Shown here one piece after another: positions 7,656 through 15,982 of a stretch of DNA of 64,000 nt. The position numbers were made by a program, and so were the translations under genes. The stretch is from Clostridia bacterium (GTDB lineage: Bacteria > Bacillota > Clostridia > Oscillospirales > Acutalibacteraceae), in assembly GCA_017937865.1 (NCBI GenBank), contig JAGBCU010000036.1, positions 1 to 64,000 of the forward strand. Direction: 5' to 3'. Under the pieces are notes generated by a model, which saw only the letters and a list, made by a program, of their open reading frames with translations, had not been told where the DNA came from and searched no databases. Each line of letters opens with the position of its first letter. The stretch's first letter is position 1.

Positions 7656-8768
7656 ATGAAGCAAAAGGTTTTATGCGGAGCGGATATAATCGCCCGTGAC
7701 GGCTTTGATTTCAAAGGCAAATGCGGTCTTATTACAAATCAAACAGGGGTACTTCGCGACCTCACTTCAACAATAGATTTATTAAAAGGCTTATGTGACC
7801 TCACTGTTCTTTTTGCTCCCGAGCACGGTGTTCGAGGTGACAAGCAAGCCGGAACAGACGTAGCCTCTTACGTTGATGATGCAACTAATCTTCCCGTTTA
7901 TAGCTTATACTGTGAAGATACAACCGAAGCACAAAAAGCTCTTTCTGCTCTCGATACAGTAATTTTTGATATCCAAGACGTTGGAGCAAGGTTTTACACT
8001 TATCAATACACAATGACAGATACTATGATTTTCTGCAAAAATCACGGGATAAAATTCATTGTTCTTGACCGACCTAACCCTTTAGGTGGCATAACAGCAG
8101 AAGGCACTATACTCAACAGAGAGTTTTCTTCCTTTGTCGGTAGATTTCCTACCCCTACCCGCTCAGCACTTACTATAGGCGAATTTGCATCTATGATGAA
8201 CGAAACAGAAAAAATTAACTGTGACCTTGCCGTTATAAAAATGGATGGGTGGACAAGAGAGTTATACTATGATGATACCGACCTCGTTTTCATACAACCC
8301 TCTCCTAACATTCCTACGGTTGATACGGTTTTTTCTTATATTGGCACTTGCATTTTTGAGGGTACGAATCTCTCTGAGGGCAGAGGCACAACAAAGCCCT
8401 TTGAAACAATAGGTGCACCTTGGCTTGACAGTAAAAAAATCATTGAAAAATTAGGAAATCAAAACGGTGTTATTCTTCGGGAATGTTCGTTTACACCAAC
8501 GTTTTCAGATTATAAAGATACCTTTTGTCACGGTATTCAGCTTCATATTACCGATCGCAGTTTATTCTCACCCTTTGAGGTTGGAATAAGATTATCAGAC
8601 ACCATAAGAAAAACTCACGATGAATTTGAAATGAACCCATTCATAACAGAGCTTTTAGGTACGGATGAAATACTAAAACCCGATTTTGACGTTGAAGCTT
8701 TTATAAACCGAGAAGCTGAAAAAGTTAAAGAATGGCAAGCATATTCTAAAAAATGGTATATGTATTAA
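7656..8768 (+). CDS. namZ: NamZ-like exo-beta-N-acetylmuramidase (DUF1343)
   Basis: Belongs to the DUF1343 family, whose Bacillus member NamZ removes terminal MurNAc from peptidoglycan fragments. The 370 residues cover the usual core. Family signatures include GLITNQTG (25-32), LFAPEHGVRG with a following AG, and DIQDVGARFYTY near 109-120. Later come RPNPLGG, PSPNIPT, YIGTCIFEGTNLSEGRGTT and the C-terminal GIQLHITD segment. No signal peptide is visible, so action on imported muropeptides (wall recycling) fits better than secretion. The start is the ATG preceded by GGTGAG. It is followed by a bidirectional terminator and appears monocistronic. Confidence 0.88.
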   Translation: MKQKVLCGADIIARDGFDFKGKCGLITNQTGVLRDLTSTIDLLKGLCDLTVLFAPEHGVRGDKQAGTDVASYVDDATNLPVYSLYCEDTTEAQKALSALDTVIFDIQDVGARFYTYQYTMTDTMIFCKNHGIKFIVLDRPNPLGGITAEGTILNREFSSFVGRFPTPTRSALTIGEFASMMNETEKINCDLAVIKMDGWTRELYYDDTDLVFIQPSPNIPTVDTVFSYIGTCIFEGTNLSEGRGTTKPFETIGAPWLDSKKIIEKLGNQNGVILRECSFTPTFSDYKDTFCHGIQLHITDRSLFSPFEVGIRLSDTIRKTHDEFEMNPFITELLGTDEILKPDFDVEAFINREAEKVKEWQAYSKKWYMY

Positions 8769-8775
8769 AAACAAA

Positions 8776-8817
8776 AAATGCACGAGACATATTTCATCAA
8801 ATATGCCTCGTGCATTT
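8776..8817. terminator. Bidirectional terminator between namZ and IMPase gene
   Basis: A long stem (ATGCACGAGACATATTT against AATATGCCTCGTGCAT, one wobble) flanked by A-run and T-run, placed between convergent genes. Confidence 0.9.
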
Positions 8818-8841
8818 TCATTATTAATCATCTTTTTAAAA

Positions 8842-9588
8842 TCAAATCACGCCGTTTTTCGCAAGGATAGATGTTTTACCCTCAAATGAAAGAGGTTCAC
8901 CGTCAAGAGTTGTTACAACTCCACCTGCTTCCTCAACAAGAAGTTTACCTGCTGCAAAATCCCAGGGGGAAATCTGTAATTCAAAAAAGAGATCTGCTCT
9001 GCCGGAAGCTATACAACATAAATCCAAAGCAGCAGAACCGCTTCTTCTTATATCTAAAACCTTGTAAAAATATTCTGAAAGCACTTCTATAGTTTTAGGG
9101 AAAAGACTTTTGTCATAAGGTGATGACCCGAAAATAACAAGAGCTTTATCTATCGGTTGAGAAGAAACGCTTATTCTCTTACCATTGCAAAAAGCGCCTT
9201 CACCTTTTATTGCATAAAAGGCTTCATCAAGATAGGGGTTATAAACAACACCGGCAACAACCTCTTTACCGTTTAATAAAGCAACGGATATTGCACTCAT
9301 ATGATAATCTTTAACAAAATTAGTTGTACCGTCAATAGGGTCAACGATAAAAGCATAGCCCTCATCGGTCAATTTATCGCTCGAGCCTTCCTCACCGATA
9401 AATTTTGCCTCGGGTAAAATATTTTTTAAGCCAAACTTTAATTGCTCCTGAATACCTTTGTCATATTCAGTAACTAAATCTGCAACACCTGACTTAATGT
9501 CAATAGCCATTTTCTCTCTATCGGCATTAAGCATTACCTTACCGCACTCTCTTACAAGAGAGCAAATTTTGTTTACTATTTCTTTCAA
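8842..9588 (-). CDS. Inositol monophosphatase-family phosphatase
   Basis: Mg2+-dependent sugar-phosphate phosphatase of the IMPase/SuhB/CysQ superfamily, about 248 residues. The metal-binding motifs are all present: GEEGSSD near residue 68, DPIDGTTNF near 88-96 and SPWDFAAGKLLVEEAGG near 208-224. The substrate (inositol phosphate, PAP or other) cannot be told from sequence. I choose the TTG at 9588, which follows TTGGTGATTAGG and gives the start MKEIVNKICSLVRE. The upstream in-frame codons fall inside that ribosome site. It is convergent with the NamZ-like gene and has its own leader. Confidence 0.9.
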   Translation of the reverse strand: MKEIVNKICSLVRECGKVMLNADREKMAIDIKSGVADLVTEYDKGIQEQLKFGLKNILPEAKFIGEEGSSDKLTDEGYAFIVDPIDGTTNFVKDYHMSAISVALLNGKEVVAGVVYNPYLDEAFYAIKGEGAFCNGKRISVSSQPIDKALVIFGSSPYDKSLFPKTIEVLSEYFYKVLDIRRSGSAALDLCCIASGRADLFFELQISPWDFAAGKLLVEEAGGVVTTLDGEPLSFEGKTSILAKNGVI

Positions 9589-9733
9589 CCTAATCACCAA
9601 CAATCTTTTTTTAATTGCAGATTATTATATCAACTATTCCGCTTCTTTGCAATAAAAAATACTAACTACACATTCAAAATCACATCCTCATTTTCTTAAG
9701 AAAAATACACATACTGATTTGGAGGTGATTTAT

Positions 9734-11035
9734 TTGAATTCAATATGGAGTGAAGCATCAAAAAACGATGGTTTTCCTCAGCTCAGGGGTGACGTAAAAA
9801 CTGACGTTGTAATTGTCGGTGGCGGTCTTGCCGGTGTTTTATGCTTAAAAGAATTAACTGACAGAGGTGTTGACTGTGTTCTTCTTGAAGCTAAAAGCAT
9901 TGGCTCGGGTATAACTAAAAACACAACCGCAAAAATAACCTTTCAACACGGACTTATTTACGATAAACTTATTAAAAACGTCGGATTAGAAAAAGCAAAG
10001 CAATATCTAACCGCAAATAAAAACGCTCTTGAAAAATTCAAGAAAATGGCTGAAGAGTTTCCTTGCGATTTCGAAGAAAAAGATGCTTTCGTTTATTCTG
10101 CAACAGACCGCATAAAAATTGAAAATGAAATAAAAGCTTATGAAAAACTGGGTTTTTCGGCTGAATTTGTTCCGTCTATCCCCTTACCTGTAGAATGTAT
10201 AGGAGCTGTAAAGGTTAAAAACCAAGCACAGTTTAACCCTCTTGAATTTTTATTTTCCGTTGCAAAAGGTTTAAGGATATATGAAAACACGAAGGTTTTA
10301 GAATTTATGCCTGAAAAGGTTGTTTGCTCGGGTGGTACTGTAACTGCAAAAAGAATAATCGTTGCAACCCATTTCCCGATAATAAACAAGCACGGCGGTT
10401 ATTCGCTTAAATTATATCAGGACCGCTCTTACGTTATCGCTGTAAAAAACGGTCCCGATGTTGAGGGAATGTATCTTGAGGACCAAGGGAACAGTTTTTC
10501 ATTCAGAAATTATAAAAACTATCTTCTCATCGGCTCGGGTAGTCACAGAACAGGTAAAAAAAGCGCAGGATATAAAGCTTCGGAAGATTTCTGCAAAAAG
10601 AATTTTCCTGATGCACGAATTGAATATCGCTTCGCAACACAGGACTGTATGAGCCTTGACGGTATCCCATATATTGGTGAATATTCTAAAGGAAGCGAAA
10701 ATCTTTACGTAGCAACCGGCTTTAATAAATGGGGAATGACCTCGTCAATGGTTTGTGCCGATATTTTAAGTGATATAATAACGGGAGTAAAAAATCCTTA
10801 TGCCGATGTATTTTCCCCGTCTCGTTCAAGTCTTCACTTAAAGCTTTTTGAAAATATATTTCATTCAGTAGTGGGACTTATTACCCCGACTGCTCCGCGA
10901 TGTCCTCATATGGGCTGTGCTTTGAAATACAATAAAGAAGAGCATTCCTGGGACTGTCCTTGCCACGGCTCCAGATTTACCCAAAAAGGCGAGCTTATTG
11001 ACAACCCTGCAACAGATGATTTAAACAAAGACTGA
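9734..11035 (+). CDS. FAD-dependent oxidoreductase fused to a C-terminal Rieske domain
   Basis: A DadA/DAO-type flavoprotein of 433 residues with a Rieske [2Fe-2S] domain at the end, the architecture of Bacillus YhfW. The dinucleotide site is VVIVGGGLAGVLCLKEL near residues 25-41, followed by the acidic LLEAK. The Rieske ligands are CPHMGC and CPCHGS at about residues 394-417. FAD oxidation of an amine or other small substrate passed to the Rieske cluster is the family expectation; the substrate is unknown. The real start is the TTG at 9734, six bases after a perfect GGAGGTGATT ribosome site. The protein is cytoplasmic and monocistronic. Confidence 0.92.
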   Translation: MNSIWSEASKNDGFPQLRGDVKTDVVIVGGGLAGVLCLKELTDRGVDCVLLEAKSIGSGITKNTTAKITFQHGLIYDKLIKNVGLEKAKQYLTANKNALEKFKKMAEEFPCDFEEKDAFVYSATDRIKIENEIKAYEKLGFSAEFVPSIPLPVECIGAVKVKNQAQFNPLEFLFSVAKGLRIYENTKVLEFMPEKVVCSGGTVTAKRIIVATHFPIINKHGGYSLKLYQDRSYVIAVKNGPDVEGMYLEDQGNSFSFRNYKNYLLIGSGSHRTGKKSAGYKASEDFCKKNFPDARIEYRFATQDCMSLDGIPYIGEYSKGSENLYVATGFNKWGMTSSMVCADILSDIITGVKNPYADVFSPSRSSLHLKLFENIFHSVVGLITPTAPRCPHMGCALKYNKEEHSWDCPCHGSRFTQKGELIDNPATDDLNKD

Positions 11036-11041
11036 AAGAAA

Positions 11042-11068
11042 AAAGAGTCCTTAGTCGGACTCTTTTTT
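11042..11068. terminator. Bidirectional terminator overlapping the end of the MFS gene
   Basis: AAAGAGTCC and GGACTCTTT pair around TTAGTC, with T-run and A-run flanks. The stop codon of the convergent MFS gene lies in the loop, and its last codons (KES) form one arm. Confidence 0.9.
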
Positions 11069-13147
11069 TACTAAACAAAAATATCTTTTTTCAAGCTCAT
11101 CGTAGTGAGTATAGTTTTCAGCCTGTGTTATAAGATTTTCGGCATCTTTAAAAGGCTTTACAATGTCATTATAAATGGAAACCGCTTTAAGATATGCGCT
11201 AAGCTCTCTTTTTATTTTTATGCTTTCCAAAAAGCTACCGGCATCTCTGTTCATAATCTCTTCTTTCACAGCTTCATTTGGTGCTTTGATATTGTCAATT
11301 CCGTATTTTCTTATAAGCTTTGCAGACCTTTTCTTAATTCTTGCATTCTTAATAGCATCAGAACGCATTTCCTTTTCGTCTTTAGTGTTTTTAGGCATAG
11401 CTTTTGCACTCTTTAATAAATCAGCTGCGTTTTCATATAAGTAAACAGAAGATTTTGAAGCATCAAGCTTTGCTTGTGAAAGCCTTGCTTTACCTGCTAA
11501 AGTTGAGAATTTATTGATATCCTCCATAATTATAGCTGCTCTCTCAATAGCAAGATTGTTTTCTTTAATTCTTTTTCTTTCCGCCTTATCCATATTTTTA
11601 GAAGCAGTTTCTTTTGTCTTATTAGAAAACTCTTTAGCTTCTTCGATAATTTCCATTGCCTCCTGAAGTTCGCCGTCCTCAAGCTCACCCAAAGAATAAT
11701 TTTCAAACATAGCACGGATTTTCAAAACACCTACGTAAGCTTTATGCTTGTTTTCGGTTAAATCATAGAAACAGAACGGAATAAGGTTAAGAAGAGCACC
11801 AACGGCTGAGCATATAATCAAAACTTCGAAAAGATTGTTTCTGATATTGTCATCGTAAAGCACGTTATAATCGTCAAGCAATCCCATTTTTTCATATACT
11901 GCAGGGTAAAACAAGCCTGTAAAGAAACCGATAAAAGTACCTATCATACCTAAAGGACCGAAAAGTCCGTCAACCCTGACACCTGTTTTCCATTGGTGAT
12001 AATCTCTCATATCGGCGCTTATATTGTGCTGAACAATGTTCCAGAAGGTGTTTATAAAGCTATTTATGTACCAGAGAACACAAATCATAATAAGATTTTT
12101 ATATGTAAAGTAAAGCACAATCAAAATAACTATATTGATTGAGTTCGCGGTAATAAGAAGATTTCTTTTACCCATTACTTTTATTGCTATAGGGCATAGG
12201 AGCATAGACCATAACGCCGCATTACCTATAACGGTATTTGCAACGCCTAACATCTCCTGATATTCGCCACCGTTACCGTAAACAAATGACCAACCGAGCA
12301 CAACAACGTAACCTGACTCAAGGAAAACAACCCATGCCGCCACTTGAATAATCCAGTAATATTTATTCTTTGCTACCTCTCTTATTGCATCAAGCATTCT
12401 TACCGGTTCAGGCTTTTTCTTAGGTAAAATCAATCTTTCTTTAACCTTACTGAAGAAAATTGTACCGATTATAAGACCGATTATTGTAAAAATCGGATAA
12501 ATAACTCGATAAGTCCAGATATTGTTAAGACCCCACGTAATACCTGCAATAAAAGGAACGGCAAAGCCCGTAATCGTCGGAGCAAGCGAATATATAACCT
12601 GAGAAATGCTCATTACGGTTGCTCTTTCCTGAGCATTCGGGGTTATAATCTGCTGAAAATACATATAGCTTTCGTTGTAGAAACACAAGAAAACATTTAA
12701 AAGCATATACATAAACCAAACAACTACTGCTTTGGTAATGTACTCCATATGTTCATAAGGAAGCCAAACGAAAATAGTTGTTATAAGAACAATAGGCAAA
12801 CCCGTTTTCCTTATAAACGGTAAAAATTTACCGCCCTTTAAGTTGTGGTTATCGTAATACCATCCACGGAAAATACCAAGAGGAATACCCACAAGATTTG
12901 CAGCGATAAGCATTACGGATAAATCCATAGGCTTTAAACCTATACTCGCACCAACAAGAAAGTTAGATGCGTCAAGACCTATTGCTGAAGCGAGTAATAT
13001 CGTCCAATAAACGCCAAAGCCTGCACCACTAAGACTCGCAACCTCTTTGTACGGTATATAATTACCTTTTGCAGGCTCATGCCAATATTCTTTAACTGTA
13101 AAAATCAAATTTTTAGCTTTACCTATAATATTCGTCTTGTTCGCCAT
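11051..13147 (-). CDS. MFS/GPH-type sugar transporter with long cytoplasmic C-terminal tail
   Basis: Twelve-helix major-facilitator transporter most like the glycoside-pentoside-hexuronide:cation symporter group (MFS_2). Membrane segments run from about residue 40 to 465 (GFGVYWTILLASAIGLDASN, a mid-loop FFSKVKERLILP and so on). Unusually, about 230 further residues follow. They are rich in Lys, Glu and Ala and mostly helical (ELQEAMEIIEEAKEFSNKTK, KARLSQAKLDASKSSVYL). The total of 698 residues compares with about 450-500 for the family. The start ATG follows GGGGTGA. It stands alone but lies upstream of the glycosidase region, so import of glycan fragments is a reasonable guess. Its substrate is unknown, as is the tail's function. 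Confidence 0.85.
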   Translation of the reverse strand: MANKTNIIGKAKNLIFTVKEYWHEPAKGNYIPYKEVASLSGAGFGVYWTILLASAIGLDASNFLVGASIGLKPMDLSVMLIAANLVGIPLGIFRGWYYDNHNLKGGKFLPFIRKTGLPIVLITTIFVWLPYEHMEYITKAVVVWFMYMLLNVFLCFYNESYMYFQQIITPNAQERATVMSISQVIYSLAPTITGFAVPFIAGITWGLNNIWTYRVIYPIFTIIGLIIGTIFFSKVKERLILPKKKPEPVRMLDAIREVAKNKYYWIIQVAAWVVFLESGYVVVLGWSFVYGNGGEYQEMLGVANTVIGNAALWSMLLCPIAIKVMGKRNLLITANSINIVILIVLYFTYKNLIMICVLWYINSFINTFWNIVQHNISADMRDYHQWKTGVRVDGLFGPLGMIGTFIGFFTGLFYPAVYEKMGLLDDYNVLYDDNIRNNLFEVLIICSAVGALLNLIPFCFYDLTENKHKAYVGVLKIRAMFENYSLGELEDGELQEAMEIIEEAKEFSNKTKETASKNMDKAERKRIKENNLAIERAAIIMEDINKFSTLAGKARLSQAKLDASKSSVYLYENAADLLKSAKAMPKNTKDEKEMRSDAIKNARIKKRSAKLIRKYGIDNIKAPNEAVKEEIMNRDAGSFLESIKIKRELSAYLKAVSIYNDIVKPFKDAENLITQAENYTHYDELEKRYFCLVKKESD

Positions 13148-13286
13148 ACATTCACCCCAATAAAGAAATCAATTGATATTCTTATTATACTTTTTAGCGA
13201 ACATAACTGTCAACAAATTAGTTTATTGATTTTTCTTTCGTTAATTGATATACTTAAATACAACGACACTCACCATGGAGGATACT

Positions 13287-14441
13287 ATGCCCCAATTAAA
13301 AGATTTGATATTAAATATATTTGAAGATGCAATTCAAAAAGCAGTTTTCAGTAACCCTACTGAAAATGATGCCGAGTTCAAAAAAATTACAATCAGCCGT
13401 ATACCCAAGTTTTATCAGATTACTAAATTTACAGAAAAACAGGTTTTTCACGAAAATATTGATTTTGATAATATCGCAGAACGTTGTATCGAGCTTTTCG
13501 GAAACGGTTTCACTCAGATTTATGCCCGTTCACAAGATAAAGAATACAACGTAAAAATCGGCAAAGACGGCAAAGTTCTTTATAAAACTAAAAATCTTTC
13601 ACCTGACACTAAAACCGATATTGCAGTAAATGAACACAACCGAAAAAAGCAATATATTTTAGCAGAGGGTGAAATAATAGAGCCTCTTATTGATATGGGT
13701 ATTTTCACAAAAGACGGTAAGATTATTAATTCAATGTACGATAAATACAAGCAGATTAACCGTCTTATTGAAATTATTGATGATTCAGTAAAGCAAATGA
13801 ATACTAAAAAGCTTAACGTTATTGATTTCGGTTGCGGTAAATCATATCTGACCTTTATTGTTTACTATTACCTTACTGAAATCAAAAAAATAGATGCTAC
13901 GATAATCGGTCTGGATCTTAAAAAAGACGTCATTGAAAAATGCAATAAAGCCGCCGAGAAATACGGTTATAAAAACCTAAAATTCTGCCTTGGTGATATA
14001 AACGGCTTTAAATGTCCTTTTGAGGTTGATATGGTTATAACTCTTCACGCCTGCGACACCGCAACGGATTATGCGCTATACAATGCAATCAACTGGGGTG
14101 CAAAAATGATTTTCTCTGTTCCCTGCTGTCAACACGAGTTAAACAGTCAGATAAAAACCGACAATTTATCTCTTTTAACCCGTTATGGTATTATTCAAGA
14201 AAGATTTTCCGCACTTCTTACGGACTCAATAAGAGGAAACCTTTTAGAATATTGCGGCTATAAAACTCAGCTTCTTGAATTCATTGATTTTTCTCATACA
14301 CCGAAAAACATTCTGATAAGAGCAGTTTTAAGAAATACCACCCCGAAAGCTACAAAGGAAAAAGCCTTGAACGAAGTAAAAAATGCTGTTGAAGAATTCA
14401 ACGTCCAACCTACCCTATACAAGCTTTTATTTGACAAATAA
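13287..14441 (+). CDS. Class I SAM-dependent methyltransferase
   Basis: A 384-residue protein with a Rossmann methyltransferase domain in its second half. Motif I is VIDFGCGKSYLTF near residue 182, then IIGLDLKKDVIEKC (motif II). Downstream lie MVITLHACDTATDYALY and FSVPCCQHEL, a Cys-Cys-His cluster typical of this subfamily. The first about 150 residues form an additional domain. An RNA or protein substrate is possible, but I cannot assign one. The start is the ATG after CACCATGGAGG; an in-frame ATG further upstream overlaps the promoter region. It ends at a strong terminator. Confidence 0.85.
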   Translation: MPQLKDLILNIFEDAIQKAVFSNPTENDAEFKKITISRIPKFYQITKFTEKQVFHENIDFDNIAERCIELFGNGFTQIYARSQDKEYNVKIGKDGKVLYKTKNLSPDTKTDIAVNEHNRKKQYILAEGEIIEPLIDMGIFTKDGKIINSMYDKYKQINRLIEIIDDSVKQMNTKKLNVIDFGCGKSYLTFIVYYYLTEIKKIDATIIGLDLKKDVIEKCNKAAEKYGYKNLKFCLGDINGFKCPFEVDMVITLHACDTATDYALYNAINWGAKMIFSVPCCQHELNSQIKTDNLSLLTRYGIIQERFSALLTDSIRGNLLEYCGYKTQLLEFIDFSHTPKNILIRAVLRNTTPKATKEKALNEVKNAVEEFNVQPTLYKLLFDK

Positions 14442-14444
14442 TTA

Positions 14445-14485
14445 ATGCCGAAGGATTCAAAAAAACGAATTCTTCGGCATTTTTT
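14445..14485. terminator. Terminator after the methyltransferase
   Basis: TGCCGAAGGATTC and GAATTCTTCGGCA form a stem with one G-T pair around an A-rich loop, then TTTTTTATTTG. It sits between convergent genes and could serve both. Confidence 0.88.
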
Positions 14486-14512
14486 ATTTGTTTTTCCTCT
14501 ATTTGATAATAA

Positions 14513-15745
14513 TCATTCAACAGTAGTAACTTCTTCGCTTTCCTCTTCCATTTTCTTATAATGAATCATTTTGTTTTCATACATAAGATGGTCTGCAATA
14601 GAAAGCTGTTCATCAATATTTTGGCTGTTCTCCGTCCAAGCTGTACCGAAGGATACGCTGATACCGTTATTTTTCAGCTTTTCAATAGCATTATTAACGT
14701 TCTTTTCAAAATCGTCTTTCTTTACGTGGCAAGAAATAACAACGAACTCGTCACCGCCTATACGGTAAGTATCACCGATAAAGATACTGTTAATTCCGTC
14801 GGCAGCATTTTTAATAAGCTTGTCCCCTGCCTGATGGCCCTGGTTATCGTTAACAGTTTTAAGACCGTTGATATCAAAATAAGCAACTCCAACGTTATCT
14901 TCAAATCTATGATGCATTTCATCAACAACGCTGTTGAATTTATTTCTGTTATAAACTGAGGTTAAGGTATCCTCAAAGCTTAATTTTTGAAGCTTCGTGT
15001 TACTTTCTCTTCTTTCGATACTATCAAGAATAAAAAACGATGCTGATGATAAAAGTGACAAATCCTCATAATTTATTTTCGGGTTATCAATTCCTAAAAA
15101 TCCTATTATAACCTCATCTTCAACTAAAGGCACGGCAATAAGACTCTCAATTTCCTGCATTTCAAGAATTTTGTAAGTATCGCTGTTTTTATCCACGTCT
15201 TTAGCAATGTTCGAAATATAAAACGTTCCGGTTTCTGTGAATTTTTTTATCCAAGTATCTATAACCTCAAGGGGAACGTCCTGCAAAACGTCAATTTGCT
15301 TACTTACACCCGTTGCAACATATTCGTATGAATTAGAGGTGGTTTTCTTTTCGTAGTCAAATTCAAAAAGATATGCTCTGTCACCGTCAAAATAATTATT
15401 AAGAATTATTAAAAGGCTATCAATAGCTTTATCAATATCACGTTCAGCAGCAAGTAAGGTAATGCAATTAATAAGCGTATCAGAAATTTGTAATTTCTTT
15501 TCAGTTTCTTTTTCTTTTATCCTTGATGCTCTCAGGTTAATTGCAGTAACAAGCAGAGTAAGAAGAGTGATTATGATGAAAGAAAGAAACAAAGAGCCTG
15601 AAACCCTTGGGTTCATCAACCCAAATTCTTTAAAAAAGTTATATTCAAAAAGCATTATGAAGGTAAAAGCCAATATAATAACCGTACCTGATATCAAAAC
15701 AAGCCTGTTGATTTTCATATAAGTTAATATCTTATCTTTTTTCAT
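14513..15745 (-). CDS. Membrane GAF-GGDEF diguanylate cyclase
   Basis: Probable c-di-GMP synthase of 410 residues. Two membrane helices lie near residues 12-32 and 48-68. A GAF-like sensor domain follows at about 85-235, with LLAAERDIDKAIDSLLIILN near its start. The GGDEF domain occupies about 250-400: SVYNRNKFNSVV, DINGLKTVNDNQGHQAGDKL and the active-site RIGGDEFVVIS are all intact, so it should be catalytically competent. No RxxD inhibitory site is visible in front of GGDEF. The start is the ATG after CAGGTGACGGT, eight codons inside the longest frame. Acts at the inner face of the membrane; the target process is unknown. Confidence 0.92.
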   Translation of the reverse strand: MKKDKILTYMKINRLVLISGTVIILAFTFIMLFEYNFFKEFGLMNPRVSGSLFLSFIIITLLTLLVTAINLRASRIKEKETEKKLQISDTLINCITLLAAERDIDKAIDSLLIILNNYFDGDRAYLFEFDYEKKTTSNSYEYVATGVSKQIDVLQDVPLEVIDTWIKKFTETGTFYISNIAKDVDKNSDTYKILEMQEIESLIAVPLVEDEVIIGFLGIDNPKINYEDLSLLSSASFFILDSIERRESNTKLQKLSFEDTLTSVYNRNKFNSVVDEMHHRFEDNVGVAYFDINGLKTVNDNQGHQAGDKLIKNAADGINSIFIGDTYRIGGDEFVVISCHVKKDDFEKNVNNAIEKLKNNGISVSFGTAWTENSQNIDEQLSIADHLMYENKMIHYKKMEEESEEVTTVE

Positions 15746-15917
15746 ACCGTCACCTGCCTGTCTATCCAAGTAAAATCGAGCAAAAGCATTGAAGCATACC
15801 CATTAAATGCTGATTTGACTGTATCATACCAAATTCATCTGTTAAAATTATAACATATTTTCAAACGATTGTAAATATTTTTAAGCTATAACTTGTATTT
15901 ATCAACGCTTTATACTG

Positions 15918-15946
15918 TTGAAAAAACTGTATTACAATGATATAAT
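15918..15946 (+). promoter_or_regulatory. Promoter of the GH95-CapA operon
   Basis: TTGAAA and TATAAT are separated by exactly 17 bp, 37 bp upstream of the GH95 start codon. No operator palindrome is evident next to it. Confidence 0.7.
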
Positions 15947-15982
15947 GAACGAAATACAAAGCATAAGAAACAGGGTGTTACT

